Shown here: positions 9,268 through 19,272 of the stretch, piece by piece | Numbering within the stretch: position 1 is the first letter of the stretch | Layout: every line of letters starts with the position of its first letter | Origin: Diacronema lutheri | Taxonomy: Eukaryota > Haptophyta > Pavlovophyceae > Pavlovales > Pavlovaceae | Direction of reading: 5' to 3' | Assembly: GCA_019448385.1 (NCBI GenBank) | Contig: JAGTXO010000038.1 | Coordinates: 305,945-369,944 of the forward strand | Length of the DNA stretch: 64,000 nt | Notes under the pieces: model-generated | Seen by the model: the letters and a program-made list of their open reading frames with translations, nothing else | What the model was told of the DNA's origin: nothing | Database searches by the model: none | Translations under genes and position numbers: made by a program

Positions 9268-12200
9268 CGCCGCGCAGTACGCGCCCGCGCCGTTGCCGCC
9301 GCCGCTTGCCAGGCCGGCTGGCGGAGGCGGGCGCGCGCGCCGCGCTGGCGTGACGTGCTGCGCGCTGCTCGGTGGCGCACCGGGCGGCGCGCGCACCGCC
9401 GCGCTCGCGCTCGCTGCCGCTGACGGTGCGGGCCGCGGCGTGCTGAGCGTCGGCCGCTTTGCGCACGCGGTGCGCGCGTCGCGCGTGGGCGGCGGCAGCT
9501 TTGGGCGGGGGGCGGGCGCCGCGCGCATGTGGGCGCTGCCCGCGCTGCGCGCGCTGCCGGTGCGCTCGCGGCCGAACGCGGTCGGTGGCGGCGACGACGA
9601 CGGCGACGACGACGGCGACACCGACGACGACGCCGAGGCGCGCGCATCGCACTACCTCGCGCTCTCGCTCGAGACGAGCGGCGCCACGCTTGTGCTCGAC
9701 GTGCGCGGCCGGCGTCGTGAGGCGCGCGCGCCGCACGTGCCGTCGGAGGCGGGCGGGCCGGCCGAGCGCGCGGGCGCGCGCGTGGGAGGCGGCGCGGCGG
9801 CGGGCGATGGCGCAGGCGACGACGAGGGCGGCGAGTGGTCCGCCGCGTCCCTCGACGGGCTCGACGCGGCGGCACCCTCCCTCCTCGTCGCGCATCTCGC
9901 CATCGCCCAGCTCCACCGCCCGCCGCAGCAGCCGCCGACGGCTGGCGCGCGCGCCGCGGCGGCGGCGGACGCTGCGCGCGTCGGCATCGTGCAGGTGTGC
10001 CATTCGGAGGTGCGGCTGCTCGACGGCAGCGCGCCGCACGCGCTGCTCGCGCGCTGGACGGCGCCCGGCGAGCGGGTCGAGCGCGCGGCCGCGGACGGCG
10101 CGCTGCTCGCCCTCGGCTGCGGCGCGGCGGTGGTGGTGCTGCGCGCGGTTGACGGCGGCGGCGAGGGCGGCGTGGCGCTCGAGGAGGTGTGCCACGCGCG
10201 CATGCCTGCCGCCGTCTCCGCGCTCGCCGTGCTTGGCGCGCAGCGCGCGCACGGTGGCCGCGCGCGGCGCGACAGCGGCTGCGCGCCCATCGTGGCGGTT
10301 GGGCTTTGGCTCAGCCACTCGGTCCGACTCTACGCCCTCACGCACGAGGCGGCAGTGGCGGAGGGCGAGCTCGACGCGCAGCTGCGCGCCTCAGATGCTG
10401 CCGCGCAAGCCGCCGGCGAAGCCGCGCCCGCCGCGCGCTACCGGCAGCGCCGCGCACGGCTGCGGCCGCTGTGGGCGACGGCGCCGGCGCGCGGCGATGC
10501 GGCGAATGACGCGACGGACGAGGCGGGCGCGCGCGAGAGCTGGGGCGTGCGCTCGCTGCTTCTCGAGCGCGTTCGCGCCGCCGCGCGGCCGGCGGACCGT
10601 CATGCCCACGCAACCGCCGCCGCGCGGCTGGTGCTGTGGGCTGGGCACGCGAGCGGCGAGGTGCGCGCGTACGCGCTGCGCTGGGCGGAGTGCGAGCCCG
10701 CGGCGGGTTTGGCGGCGGGTCCGGCGGTGGGTCCGGCGGAGGATGCCGCGCCGGGTCCGGCGGAGGATGCCGCGCCGGGTCCGGTGGCGGGCTCGGCGGC
10801 GCGCGCCGGTTCGTCCGGCCGTGCACTGCTGCTGGGCGCGCCGCTCTGCGCGCCGTTCATGCTCGCCGACGAGCCGATCGAGGCGATGGTGTCCGCGCTG
10901 CGCTGCGCGATGCGACCCGACGCGGCCGGGCCGGGTGGCGGCGCGCTCGTGCTTGCGGGCGGCGGCTTCGTGCTGCGCTGGCTGCCCGCCGATGGAGGCG
11001 ACGCGCGCAACGCCGCCGAGTGGGCGGGCCACGTGCACTGCGCACCGCTTTCGATGCCGCACGCGCGGCGTGCGTGCGGCGTCGGCGCGCCGGCGGGCGC
11101 GCAGTGCGCCGCGCTGCTGCGGCTGCGCGCCGGCCGCGCCGCGCCGCCGCTCCTCGCCATCATCGGCGCGGACGGCGACCTGGCCGTCGGCGGCGTCGAG
11201 CCGAGCGCGCGCTGGGCGTGGCGCGACGCCGCGCTGCTCGGCGCGCCGCTCGCGCTCGTCGCGCACGCGGCCGCGCGCTGCTTCGTCGCCGCGCTCGCGC
11301 CGCCCGCGGCAGCGACGCGGCCGCCGCCCGCGTCGCTCGCCGCGGACGGCGCCGCTCGCGGCGGCGGCGGCGCGTCCGACGCGCGCGCGCGCGCGGGCGA
11401 TGCGGCGCTCGCGCGAGCTGCGACGGCCGCGGCCACAGCGGGCGCGCGCGCGCCGGGCACGCCGGGCGGGGGCGCCGGCGGCGGCGCGTGCGAGCAAGAC
11501 GGCAGCTGGGACGGCGCGGCGGACTGGCTGCACGTCCTCCACGCGCAGCCGGCCCGAGCGGACGGCGACGGCGACGGTGGCGACGGCGGCGAGGGCGAAC
11601 GCGCTGGCCCACCGTCGGCGCTTGGCGCGCGGCCGCGCGTGGGCGAGCTCGGGCTGGCTGTGCGGTTGGACGGGCGCGCGCAGCGGGTCACAGCCATCGC
11701 CGCGGCGCCCGATGCGGCGGGCGCGGCGGGCACGACCGCCGCAGCCGCGGCTGCTGTGCTGCGCGGCGACGATGGCGCGGCGGGCGCGGACGCGGCTGCA
11801 GGCGCTGCTCCATGGCTGCTCTGGGCGGCAACCTTCCCGGCGGCGAACGCGGCGCCCGACGAGGCGCAGGATGCGTTCGTCCGCCGCGCGTGCATCGCAG
11901 CGTACGTGCTTGTCGGTGGCGATCGGCCATCGCTCGAGCTGTGCGCCGCGCGCGCGCTGCCGCGGCCGGGCTCCGCGCCTGCGCCGCTGCCGTTGCCGCC
12001 AGCGCTCAGCGGCGCGGCGGCGTGCGCGGCGGAGGCGTGCGCGTGCCTCGCGCCGCTCGGCGCCGGCGCGCTCGCGCTCGTGCGCGGGCCGACCATCCTC
12101 GTCTACGCGCTTGGCGGCGCGCTCGGCGACGAGCGGCGCGCCGACGGAGGCGGTGCGCCGTTGCGGCTGCGGCTCGCGGCGGCGGGCTTTCCTGCGCTGC

Positions 12201-13408
12201 CCGCGGATCCGCCCGCGTGCCTCGACGCGCACACATACGCCGGTGCTGTGCTCGCCTCGTGCACGGGCACGGCGCTGGGCGCGCACGGTCGTCAGCTGCT
12301 CGCCGCCTTCGCCTGCGGCCTGCGCGCGCACGGCGGAGCAGCTGCCGCCGGCGGTGGTGGCGGCGGCGTCGCGCAAGGCGAGCGGATCGCGCACTTGCTG
12401 TGCGCATGGCTCCTACCCACGCCGGCCGAAGCGGCCCGGCGCCGCGCGCGCGTGGGCGCGCTCGGCGAGCCAGTTGCGGACGGCCCGCCCCTCCGGCTGC
12501 GCTGCGTCGGCTGCGCGTGGGCGCCGCCGGACGCGCGCGCCGGAGGGGCGGGCGGCGACGGCGCGGTGGCGGCGGAGAGCGCGCCGCCGATCTCGACCGA
12601 GAGCATCCGCGCGCTCTGCCTTGTCCACGCGCAGCGCGCGGATGTGGGCGGCCGCACCGCCGCGCCCGCGCCCGCGCGCTGCGCGTGGCTCGCGCTGCGC
12701 GACGGCGGCGGCCGCGCGCTGCTCGTGCGCGCGCACATGCGCGCGGCCGACGCGGCGGACGAGGCGGCGGCGGCCGGCGCGGCGAGCGGCGCGGACGAGG
12801 TGGACGCTGGCCCCGCCCCCGGCGTGATCACCTTTGCGCCGCTCGCGCCATCAAGCGACGGTGCCGCCGCCTCGCTCGAGCTCAGCGCGAGCGGCTGCTC
12901 GCCGTGCGGTGTCGTTGAGCGCGGTGCCCTTCTCCTCAACGCGCACCGCGCGCACTCGGTCGGACGAGGCGGCGGCGGACGTGAGGGCGGCCGGGCTGAG
13001 GCGCGCGCCGACTCGCTCGGCGAGTCGGACGGCTCGGACGACGAGGAGCTCGGCGCGCTCCTCGTCTGCGCGCGCGGCGGCGCGTACGCACTACGAGCGC
13101 AGCCCGACGAGCGCTCGCCGGCCGCGCGCGCGTGGGCGAGGCTCCACGCTGAGGCCGAGGCGGTCGCGGGCGGTGCGGGGCGGGGCGAGAGGGAGCCCGC
13201 GTCCGACGCGCACGCCGAGGCCGCACTCGTGCTTGAGCTGGGCGGCGCGCCGTCGCCTCGCGCCGTGCCGACGGGCAGCTGGCCGGTGGCCGCGCGCGCC
13301 GAGCCGGAGCGCGCGTCGGCTGACGCGACCACGGCAATGGTGGCGCGCGACGCGGCCGCGCTCGTTGGCGAGCTGAGCGAGGACGGCGCGCGTAGCTTTG
13401 CCAGATGA
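7586..13408 (+). CDS. DDB1/MMS1-family beta-propeller protein, enlarged
   Basis: Single uninterrupted frame, 1,940 residues, from the first ATG to TGA. The family (DDB1, CPSF160, SF3b130) consists of multi-propeller scaffolds; DDB1 is the adaptor of CUL4 ubiquitin ligases and acts in DNA repair and protein turnover. The middle of this protein follows DDB1 closely in order: IVQVCHSEVRLLDG, LLARWTAPGERVE, EVCHARMPAAVSALAVLG, PIVAVGLWLSHSVRLYAL, then RSLLLERV and LVLWAGHASGEVRAYALRW, matching the DDB1 segments IVQVTSASVRL, HTEMEHEVACLDI, CAIGLWTDIS and the following blade. Canonical DDB1 is about 1,140 residues; here Gly/Ala-rich insertions and a 21-Asp run (9203-9265) inflate loops. The C-terminal CPSF_A portion is poorly recognisable. 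It may be a divergent paralogue such as MMS1 rather than DDB1 itself. It converges with the coiled-coil gene, 82 bp between stops. Confidence 0.65.
9203..9265 (+). repeat. GAC trinucleotide run encoding 21 Asp
   Basis: Uninterrupted GAC codons inside the DDB1-like gene, read as a poly-Asp loop between propeller blades. A second Asp-rich stretch with GAC codons follows at 9595-9640. Confidence 0.9.
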
Positions 13409-13490
13409 CGCGCCGCCCCGCTGGGCGCGGGGCTGGCGGCCTCCACTGGCAACAGAGTTCACTAAAATCCGGGCAAACCCCCCCTCTTCT

Positions 13491-14366
13491 TCAGCCTGCC
13501 AGTCTGCCTGACGCCGCCTCAGTCGCGCGAGTGGCGGGCGGCACGCTCGACGGCACTGCGCGGTACGCGGCGAGCAGCTTCTCCTGCAGCGCGCGAACCT
13601 CCCTGCGCAACGCCGCCGCCTCGGCCGCGCCCTCCGCCAGGTCTGCGCGCATGGCGGCGACCTCCTCATTCGCCAGGCTGCGCTCAATCTGCCACTCGCG
13701 CCGGTCGACCTCGCACTCGACGCAGAGCGCGGCCTTTTGGTGCTGCTCGGCAAGCGCCGCGCCGTACGCGTCGACCAGCGCCTCGCGCCGCCGCACCTCG
13801 CCGCCGAGCCGCGCGCGCAACGCGGCCGTCTCGCCCTCGGCCACGGACGCGGCTGCGGCGGCGTGCGCGGCAGCCATCGATGGGCTGGGCGCGGTGGCAG
13901 GCCGGTTGGTTGCGCGGATCGGCGCAGGCAAACGGCCGGCGCCTGGAGCGCCCGGCGCGCCTCGCGTCGTGCGCGCCGTGCGCTCGAGGAGAGCGCGCGC
14001 CGAGCCCTGCGCCAGCTTGCCCACCTGCGCGCGCACCGCCTCTTCCGCCTGCAGCCGGCTGAGCTTGGCGCCATCCATGAGAGCGCGCGCGTGCGCTTCG
14101 AGCCAGAGCGCCTGCGCCCGATTCTCCCGCCGCAGCCGCTCGAGCTCGCGTGCCGGCCCGCCCGGCCGCTCGGAGCGTGCGCGCCACTCGTCGCGCTCGG
14201 CCGTGAGCCGCACGACGAGCCGCTCGAGCGCAACGCGCGACGGGTCTGGGCGCGGCGCGGCGGCGGCGGCGCTCAGGCGCGTCTTGAGCGCGAGCTGCTC
14301 GTCCTTCATCTCGAGCAGCCGCTCGTAGTACACCATGCTCTGCTGCGCGCGCTCGTTTCCTCCCAT
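13491..14366 (-). CDS. Coiled-coil protein of unknown function
   Basis: 291 residues from ATG 14366 (MGGNERAQQSMVYYERLL) to TGA at 13491. Upstream in-frame starts are not ATG, so this Met is chosen. The sequence is rich in heptad-like Glu/Arg/Leu stretches: MKDEQLALKTRLSA, RLTAERDEWRARSE, ARELERLRRENRAQALWLEAH, then EGETAALRARLGGEVRRREAL, CEVDRREWQIERSLANEEVAAM and LRREVRALQEKLLAAYR, separated by a Pro/Ala-rich hinge around residue 140. No enzyme or membrane signature. Long coiled coils of this type are common in basal-body and ciliary proteins, and a CSPP1-like gene lies on the same strand 1.5 kb upstream, but that link is only suggestive. Confidence 0.6.
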   Translation of the reverse strand: MGGNERAQQSMVYYERLLEMKDEQLALKTRLSAAAAAPRPDPSRVALERLVVRLTAERDEWRARSERPGGPARELERLRRENRAQALWLEAHARALMDGAKLSRLQAEEAVRAQVGKLAQGSARALLERTARTTRGAPGAPGAGRLPAPIRATNRPATAPSPSMAAAHAAAAASVAEGETAALRARLGGEVRRREALVDAYGAALAEQHQKAALCVECEVDRREWQIERSLANEEVAAMRADLAEGAAEAAALRREVRALQEKLLAAYRAVPSSVPPATRATEAASGRLAG

Positions 14367-14517
14367 CAGCGAGAGAGAGCGCAGCAGAGGGCGGCGAAGG
14401 CGGGCAGCGTTGAGACCGTTCAAACTCCCAGTCTTCTCTCTCTGACAGGTACTAACGTAGTAGCTCACAAGTGACACTGACGGCTCTTTCACCGCGCCTT
14501 TCTCACGCTCCGCACGC

Positions 14518-15756
14518 TCATCCCCTCCCGTCGCCGCCAGGCGGCGCTCCGGCTCCACGCCCCGCGCCTACATCCGCGCCATCGTCGCAGTCGCCGTCGC
14601 CGTTGCTCGCGAGCGGCTGCCTTTCGGCGCGCTCGGCGGCGGCGCGCTGTCTGCTGCCGCCGAGCTTTGGGAGCGGCTGGATCGCGCGATCGATCGCAGG
14701 GCGCAACATCTCAACGCCGCGCGTCGCCGCCTGCACGCCACGCGCCGCCACGTCCCTGCCGCGCGCCGCCGCGCCCCCCGCGACCGCACGGAGCTCCGAC
14801 GCGAACGGGTACAGGCCGTCGCCACGCACAGCTCGGCGCGCGCGCCGGCGGCGGTGCGCACGGCCGAGCGCGCGGCAGCAGACGCACGCGCAGAGCAGCA
14901 CGAGTATGCCGCCCGCCCATCGCACCGCCTCCTCCGCCTCAGGCCCGCCCACGCCGCTCCAGCCGCTGGCGAGCGGCTGCGCTGGCGCGGTGGCGACCGT
15001 TGGCGCTGCCGTCCGTCGCGGCAGCAGCGCCAACGGCCGATGGGTAGGCGGCCTGAAGGCGGGCCTGAGCGGCGCGCCGCGCGTGGGGAGCGGCACGGGC
15101 GTGGCCGTCGGCAGTGGCTCGGGCGAGCGCAAAGCTGCGCTGGGCGGAGGCGACCGCCGTGCGCGCATGGGCGCGGGCGAGTGCGCCGACGAGGGCTCCG
15201 CGCGCGCCGGCGGTGGAGGTGGTGCCGACAGGGGCGGCGGGGCAGGAGACGGTGGCAACGGGAACGGTGAGGCTAGCCATGGCGACGAAGTTGTTGGGCG
15301 GCTCGGCGCACGACTCGGCCGCAGCTCGGGCTCGACAGCGCCGCCCGCTGCAGCCGAGTCGCTCGGCGCGCCCGACGTCGAGGTGCGTCCGAGCGCGGTG
15401 GGCGCCGAGCGCGCGATCGGCGCGCGCGTCGCGTTCGAGCTCGCGGCGGGGTAGCTGGCATTCCAAACAGCCGTGGGCGACGGGCCTGAGGCGCTGAAGC
15501 CGTGGGCGCCGGACGAGTTCGCCGCGGCCGCCTCGCCAGAAGCAGCATCCCGCATCGCCAGCAGAACCCAACCGCCGGGCTCCTCCGCGCTCTCGTGCGA
15601 GGGTGGATCAGCGAGCGGCGCTGGTCTGGCGCCGCCGGGACTTGTGTTCGCGTCGAGTTGCACCTCGGAGGCGCGGCGGCCGCGCATGCGGCCACGCGAC
15701 GCGCGCAGCGAGTCGGTCGGCGATCTCGCGCGCCTTTCGCCCCAGACGCCAGCCAT
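14518..15756 (-). CDS. Single-pass membrane protein of unknown function
   Basis: 412 residues, ATG 15756 to TGA 14518. One clear hydrophobic segment, WAGGILVLLCACVCC, near residue 285 is followed by a basic stretch (GRAHRRRRARRAVRG), so the C-terminus is probably cytosolic. The N-terminal two thirds is Ser/Pro/Ala-rich with candidate N-glycosylation sites (NSS, NAS, NAT) and resembles a mucin-like lumenal or extracellular stalk. There is no cleavable signal peptide at the modelled start, which leaves the true start in doubt. The gene lies 151 bp upstream of the coiled-coil gene on the same strand. Composition alone does not prove coding, since other frames are also open; Asn/Tyr/Trp-containing segments favour this one. 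Confidence 0.45.
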   Translation of the reverse strand: MAGVWGERRARSPTDSLRASRGRMRGRRASEVQLDANTSPGGARPAPLADPPSHESAEEPGGWVLLAMRDAASGEAAAANSSGAHGFSASGPSPTAVWNASYPAASSNATRAPIARSAPTALGRTSTSGAPSDSAAAGGAVEPELRPSRAPSRPTTSSPWLASPFPLPPSPAPPPLSAPPPPPARAEPSSAHSPAPMRARRSPPPSAALRSPEPLPTATPVPLPTRGAPLRPAFRPPTHRPLALLPRRTAAPTVATAPAQPLASGWSGVGGPEAEEAVRWAGGILVLLCACVCCRALGRAHRRRRARRAVRGDGLYPFASELRAVAGGAAARGRDVAARGVQAATRGVEMLRPAIDRAIQPLPKLGGSRQRAAAERAERQPLASNGDGDCDDGADVGAGRGAGAPPGGDGRG

Positions 15757-15818
15757 TCTGGTGTCAGTCCCCGACAGTCAGCTGTCAGCACTCAGCAGTC
15801 AGCACCCCGGCTGCTGGC

Positions 15819-18800
15819 TTACACGCCAAGCAAGTCGGCGGGGATGCGCGCCGTGCCATGCGCGAGAAAGTCGTGCAACAACTTGTCTAGCTCCTCGGCC
15901 TCAGCTGCCGACGGCACGCGGGTCCAATGTCGGGGCAGGCCCCCGACGAGGGGCGGGAGGGGGGTGCGCGGCGCATGAGACCGCGCGATAGGCATGGCAG
16001 CCCAAGGGAGGGGGGGGTGGGGGGGGGGGGGGGTCTGCATGGGCGTGCACAGCGTCGGGCGGGCGCGCACCCTTTGGCATCAGGCCGCGCGCATCAGCGG
16101 CGTCGTCCGCGCCGCCCCTGCCGCCCTGCGTGCCGAGGCCGCCATGAAGGCCGTCCTGGAGGCCGCGCAGAGCAGCTGCGGCGAGCCCCTGCCAAGCCGC
16201 GCGGCGGCGCGAAGAGCGAGCGCGCGCGCGCGTGAGCGGAGCGGCGCGCGGCCGACGGCGGTGGTTGCGCCACGCAGCCCGCGGGCAGTCGCAGGCGCGG
16301 GCAGTCGCAGGCGCGGGCAGTCGCAGGCGCGGGCAGTCGCAGGCGCGGGCAGTCGCAGGCGCGGGCAGTCGCAGGCGCGGGCAGTCGCAGGCGCGGGCAG
16401 TCGCAGGCGCGGGCAGTCGCAGGCGCGGGCAGTCGCAGCCCGCGGCAGTCGCGTTGGTTGCGCAGCGCCGCGCGCGCACCGGAGCGCGCAGCTGCCGGTC
16501 GAGCAACTCGGCGGCCATCGCACCGTCCGCCCAGCCCGCCGTGCGGAAAACGGTCGCCTCAGCGGCCGCGCCGGGCAGCTGCTCGCGCGCGCGGCGCGGC
16601 GAAAGCGAAAGTCGGGCGCTACCATAACCGCCATGCCCACGTGACACGCTCACTGGCTGCGGCGGCGGCAGCCGCGGCGGCGGCGGCTCGGCCGCAGCCG
16701 GCGCGCCGCTTCCGCCTCCGTTCTCGCCTTCGCCTCCGCCTCCGCCTTCGCCTTCGCCCCGATCCCCATCCCCGCCTCCGCCCCCGCCCCCGCCTCCACC
16801 CACCTCGTCGGCCGCAACTGGGGCCGTTCGCGCGACGGCAGCGGCACAGGCGCCGCTGCCGCCATCGACGCTCGCCCCACCGTCGCCACCGCCAGCGTGC
16901 GCGGCATGCGCCGCAGCCGCAACATCAAGCTCGTCCCACCACGCGCCGCCAACGACCGGCGCCGCAAAGCCGCCGCCGCCGCCGCCGCCCGACACGCCGC
17001 GCCTGCGGCCCGCCGGCGCGCGCGCGTCCGCGGTCGGCGGGGCGGCGTTGCCGACGTCCTCGCCGCGCGCGCCCGCGCGCGCGCCGTCGGCGGGCTGCCC
17101 GTCTCCGCGTGCGGCGAGCCGTGCGAGGTGGTGGCGCGCGGCGCCGACGCCCGCGTCGGCGAGCACCGCGTCGGCGGGCGGCGGGCGCACAGCGCGCGGC
17201 GCGCGCGGGCTAAGGACGAGGCGGCGCGAGCCACCCGCGCTGCCCGCGCGCGGCATGTCGTCGTGCGGCACGCGCAGATGCGAAGCGTTGCTCGAGTCGC
17301 GCCGCTCGCGCCGACCGGCCGCGCCGGCCGCACCCGCAGCCGCGGCCGCGCTCGCGGCGAGCGCGGCGGTGAGAGCGCTGCCGCCGCGCTGCGCCGCCTG
17401 GAGCTGCAGCTCGGCAAGGGCGTGGAGCTGCGCCTGCTGCTCGCCCACCTGCGCGAGCAGCCGCTGCTGCGCCCACGCGAACTCGGCGCGCATCGCGTGC
17501 AGCTCATCCGAGAGCCTCGCGCGCTCGAGCTCTGCGCGCATACCCTCCTCGCGCCGCCTGCGCACGTCCATCTCGCGCAGCGCGCCCTCTCGCGAGGCGG
17601 CGGCTGGGCTCAGGGCGGCGGCGCCAAAGCCGCCGCCGCCTCCACCGCCGACGCACGACGGGAACGCGTGTCCGCGCGCTACGGCAGCGCCCGACGACGT
17701 AGCGCACGCGGGCGGCAGCGAAGGCGTGTCGGCATCTTCGCCGCCGCCGCCGCCGCCGCCGTCCGACCGCTCGCGTAACCGGTGCAGCTCGGAGACGACG
17801 CGGCCATCCTTGCGGCCATCCTTGTCGCGCAAGGGCGCGCCGCCACCGCCCCTGCCCCATGGGTCCCATGTGTTGCCGCCGCCGCTCGCCGCGTGCTGCG
17901 CCTGCGCCGCCGCCGCCGGCGGCGGCTGCGGCGGCGCGCGCCGCGCGACGGCCGCCGCCTCCGCCTCCGCCTCCGCCGCGGCGGCGGCCTGCGCGGCGAG
18001 CGCGCGCTGCCGCCGGCGCGCGCCGGCGCTCACGCCGGGCCCCGGGTCGCCGGGCAGCAGCGCCGACTGCGCCGCCGGCTGCGGCGCGACGGGCGCGGCC
18101 GCACGGTGCAGCTCGGTGATCAGCCGGCCGTCCTTGTCGCGCAGGGGCGCGCCGCCACCGCCCTGCCGGCCCCACGGCTGGTAGCTCGCAGCCTCGGCCG
18201 CCTCGGCCGCCTCGAGTGCGCGCATGGCCACCTGCTGCTGCTCGTGCCGCCTCGCCTTGTCGCGTATCTGCTCCTGCAACGCGCTCACGTACGCGGCGCG
18301 GCGCGCCTCAGCCGCCTCCGCCTCCGCGCCGGAGATGCCGCCAAATAGGCCGGAGAGGCCGTGGCGGAAATGCTGCGGCTGCGAGCCGGCTGGGTCGCTG
18401 CCGCTGCCGCCGCACCCGCCGCCGCCGCCGCCACCGCCTCCGCCACCGCCTCCGCCGCCGTACGCGTGGCTGCCCAGCCCGGCGAACCCCGCCCAGCCGT
18501 CGTCGGCGGCCGGCGGCGGCCGGCGAGGCGCGGCTGGCGGCGGGTGCGGCGGTGGGTATTGCGGCGGCAGCGGCGCGTGCTGCTGGAGTGCACGGCGGCG
18601 ACGCGGACCGTTCGCTTCGCCGCCGTCGCTGCTCGACGGCGGGAAGGGCGGCTCCGCCGCCTGCCACTGCTGCAGCTGCGGCTGCTGCACCAGCGGCGGA
18701 GGCTGAGGCGCCCGCTGCGCAAAGGGCTGTTGAGTCGGCGGCGGGGGATGCGCCGGCGGCGGCGCGCGCGGCGTGCGCGGCGAATCGAGCGGCGGCGCGC

Positions 18801-19110
18801 CAGCGCCCGGCCGGCCGAACGGGTTGCGCTCGCTCATCTGCGCGAGCTCGCCCCTCGCCGCCTCGCGGCTCGCGATCCGCTGCCGCTCCTTCTCCGCCTG
18901 CTTGGCCGCAATCTGCGCAGCGAGCTCGCTCGCGTAGCTGCGCTGCGCCGCCACGCGCGCATCTGCGCCACTCGCGGCGCGTGCGTGCGCGAGGAGCATC
19001 GGCCCGTCGTGCACCGCCACGCCCCGCGCGTCACGACGAGCGACTCGGCCGGCGAGCTGCGCTGGCAACAGCCTTGGCCCGTTAAACGGGAAACCGGCAC
19101 TGATTTTCAT
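15819..19110 (-). CDS. CSPP1-like centrosome/ciliary protein
   Basis: Exons 19110-16480, 16188-16071 and 15904-15819, 944 residues, ending AEAEELDKLLHDFLAHGTARIPADLLGV. CSPP1 binds microtubules at centrosomes and ciliary axonemes. Family features: repeated units of a basic helix plus a glycine signature, YASELAAQIAAKQAEKERQR with NPFGRPGAGAPPLDS, AYVSALQEQIRDKARRHEQQQ with PWGRQGGGGAPLRDKDGR, and PWGRGGGGAPLRDKDGR. Long Gly, Pro and Gln-rich linkers and a coiled coil (REMDVRRRREEGMRAELERARLSDELHAMR) follow. The last junction is phase 1 and joins MPK to AEAEELDKLL. Start chosen as the first in-frame ATG (MKISAGFPFNGP); the start of CPSF1 lies 162 bp away on the other strand. Assignment rests on motif style, not alignment. 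Confidence 0.6.
15905..16070 (-). other. Intron with C15 tract in the CSPP1-like gene
   Basis: GT-AG, 166 nt, phase 1, donor GTGCGCGCCC. The sense strand carries a run of 15 C (16033-16019) plus flanking C/T, located 37 nt from the donor and over 110 nt from the acceptor. Confidence 0.7.
16189..16479 (-). other. Intron of the CSPP1-like gene carrying a 16-bp minisatellite
   Basis: Donor GTGCGCGCGC, acceptor GGCTTGGCAG, 291 nt, phase 0, no stop in frame. Removing it joins AELLDRQLRAP to GLAAAALRGLQDGL. Confidence 0.6.
16269..16440. repeat. 16-bp minisatellite, about 11 copies
   Basis: Unit gcagtcgcaggcgcgg, nearly perfect, within an intron. Because 16 is not a multiple of three, all frames of the array are open and would encode a (R/A/P/C/D)-rich repeat if retained. 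Confidence 0.9.
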
Positions 19111-19272
19111 TTCGCCTGCTGGGCGCCATCGTGCGCGGGAGCCGCGTGCGCGCGCGGGCGAGGCGGGAGTTCGCACGCGGCGCGCCTGGCGCGGCGCACG
19201 CGGCGGGCGCTCGCACGGCGGAGCGGCGCGGCGGCAGCGTGCGCGCGCGCGTGCGCTTTAGGCGCGCACGCC
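19111..19272. promoter_or_regulatory. Divergent promoter region CSPP1-like / CPSF1
   Basis: 162 bp between start codons. The CSPP1-like ATG sits in GGCGAAATG, the same context seen at the ATG of the thioredoxin-fold gene at 34511. No TATA box seen. Confidence 0.4.

Noticed and set aside
14450-14456. TACTAAC branch-point sequence
   Set aside because: It lies between two genes with no splice sites around it; chance match.
16269-16440. CRISPR array
   Set aside because: Tandem units without spacers, in a eukaryotic intron.
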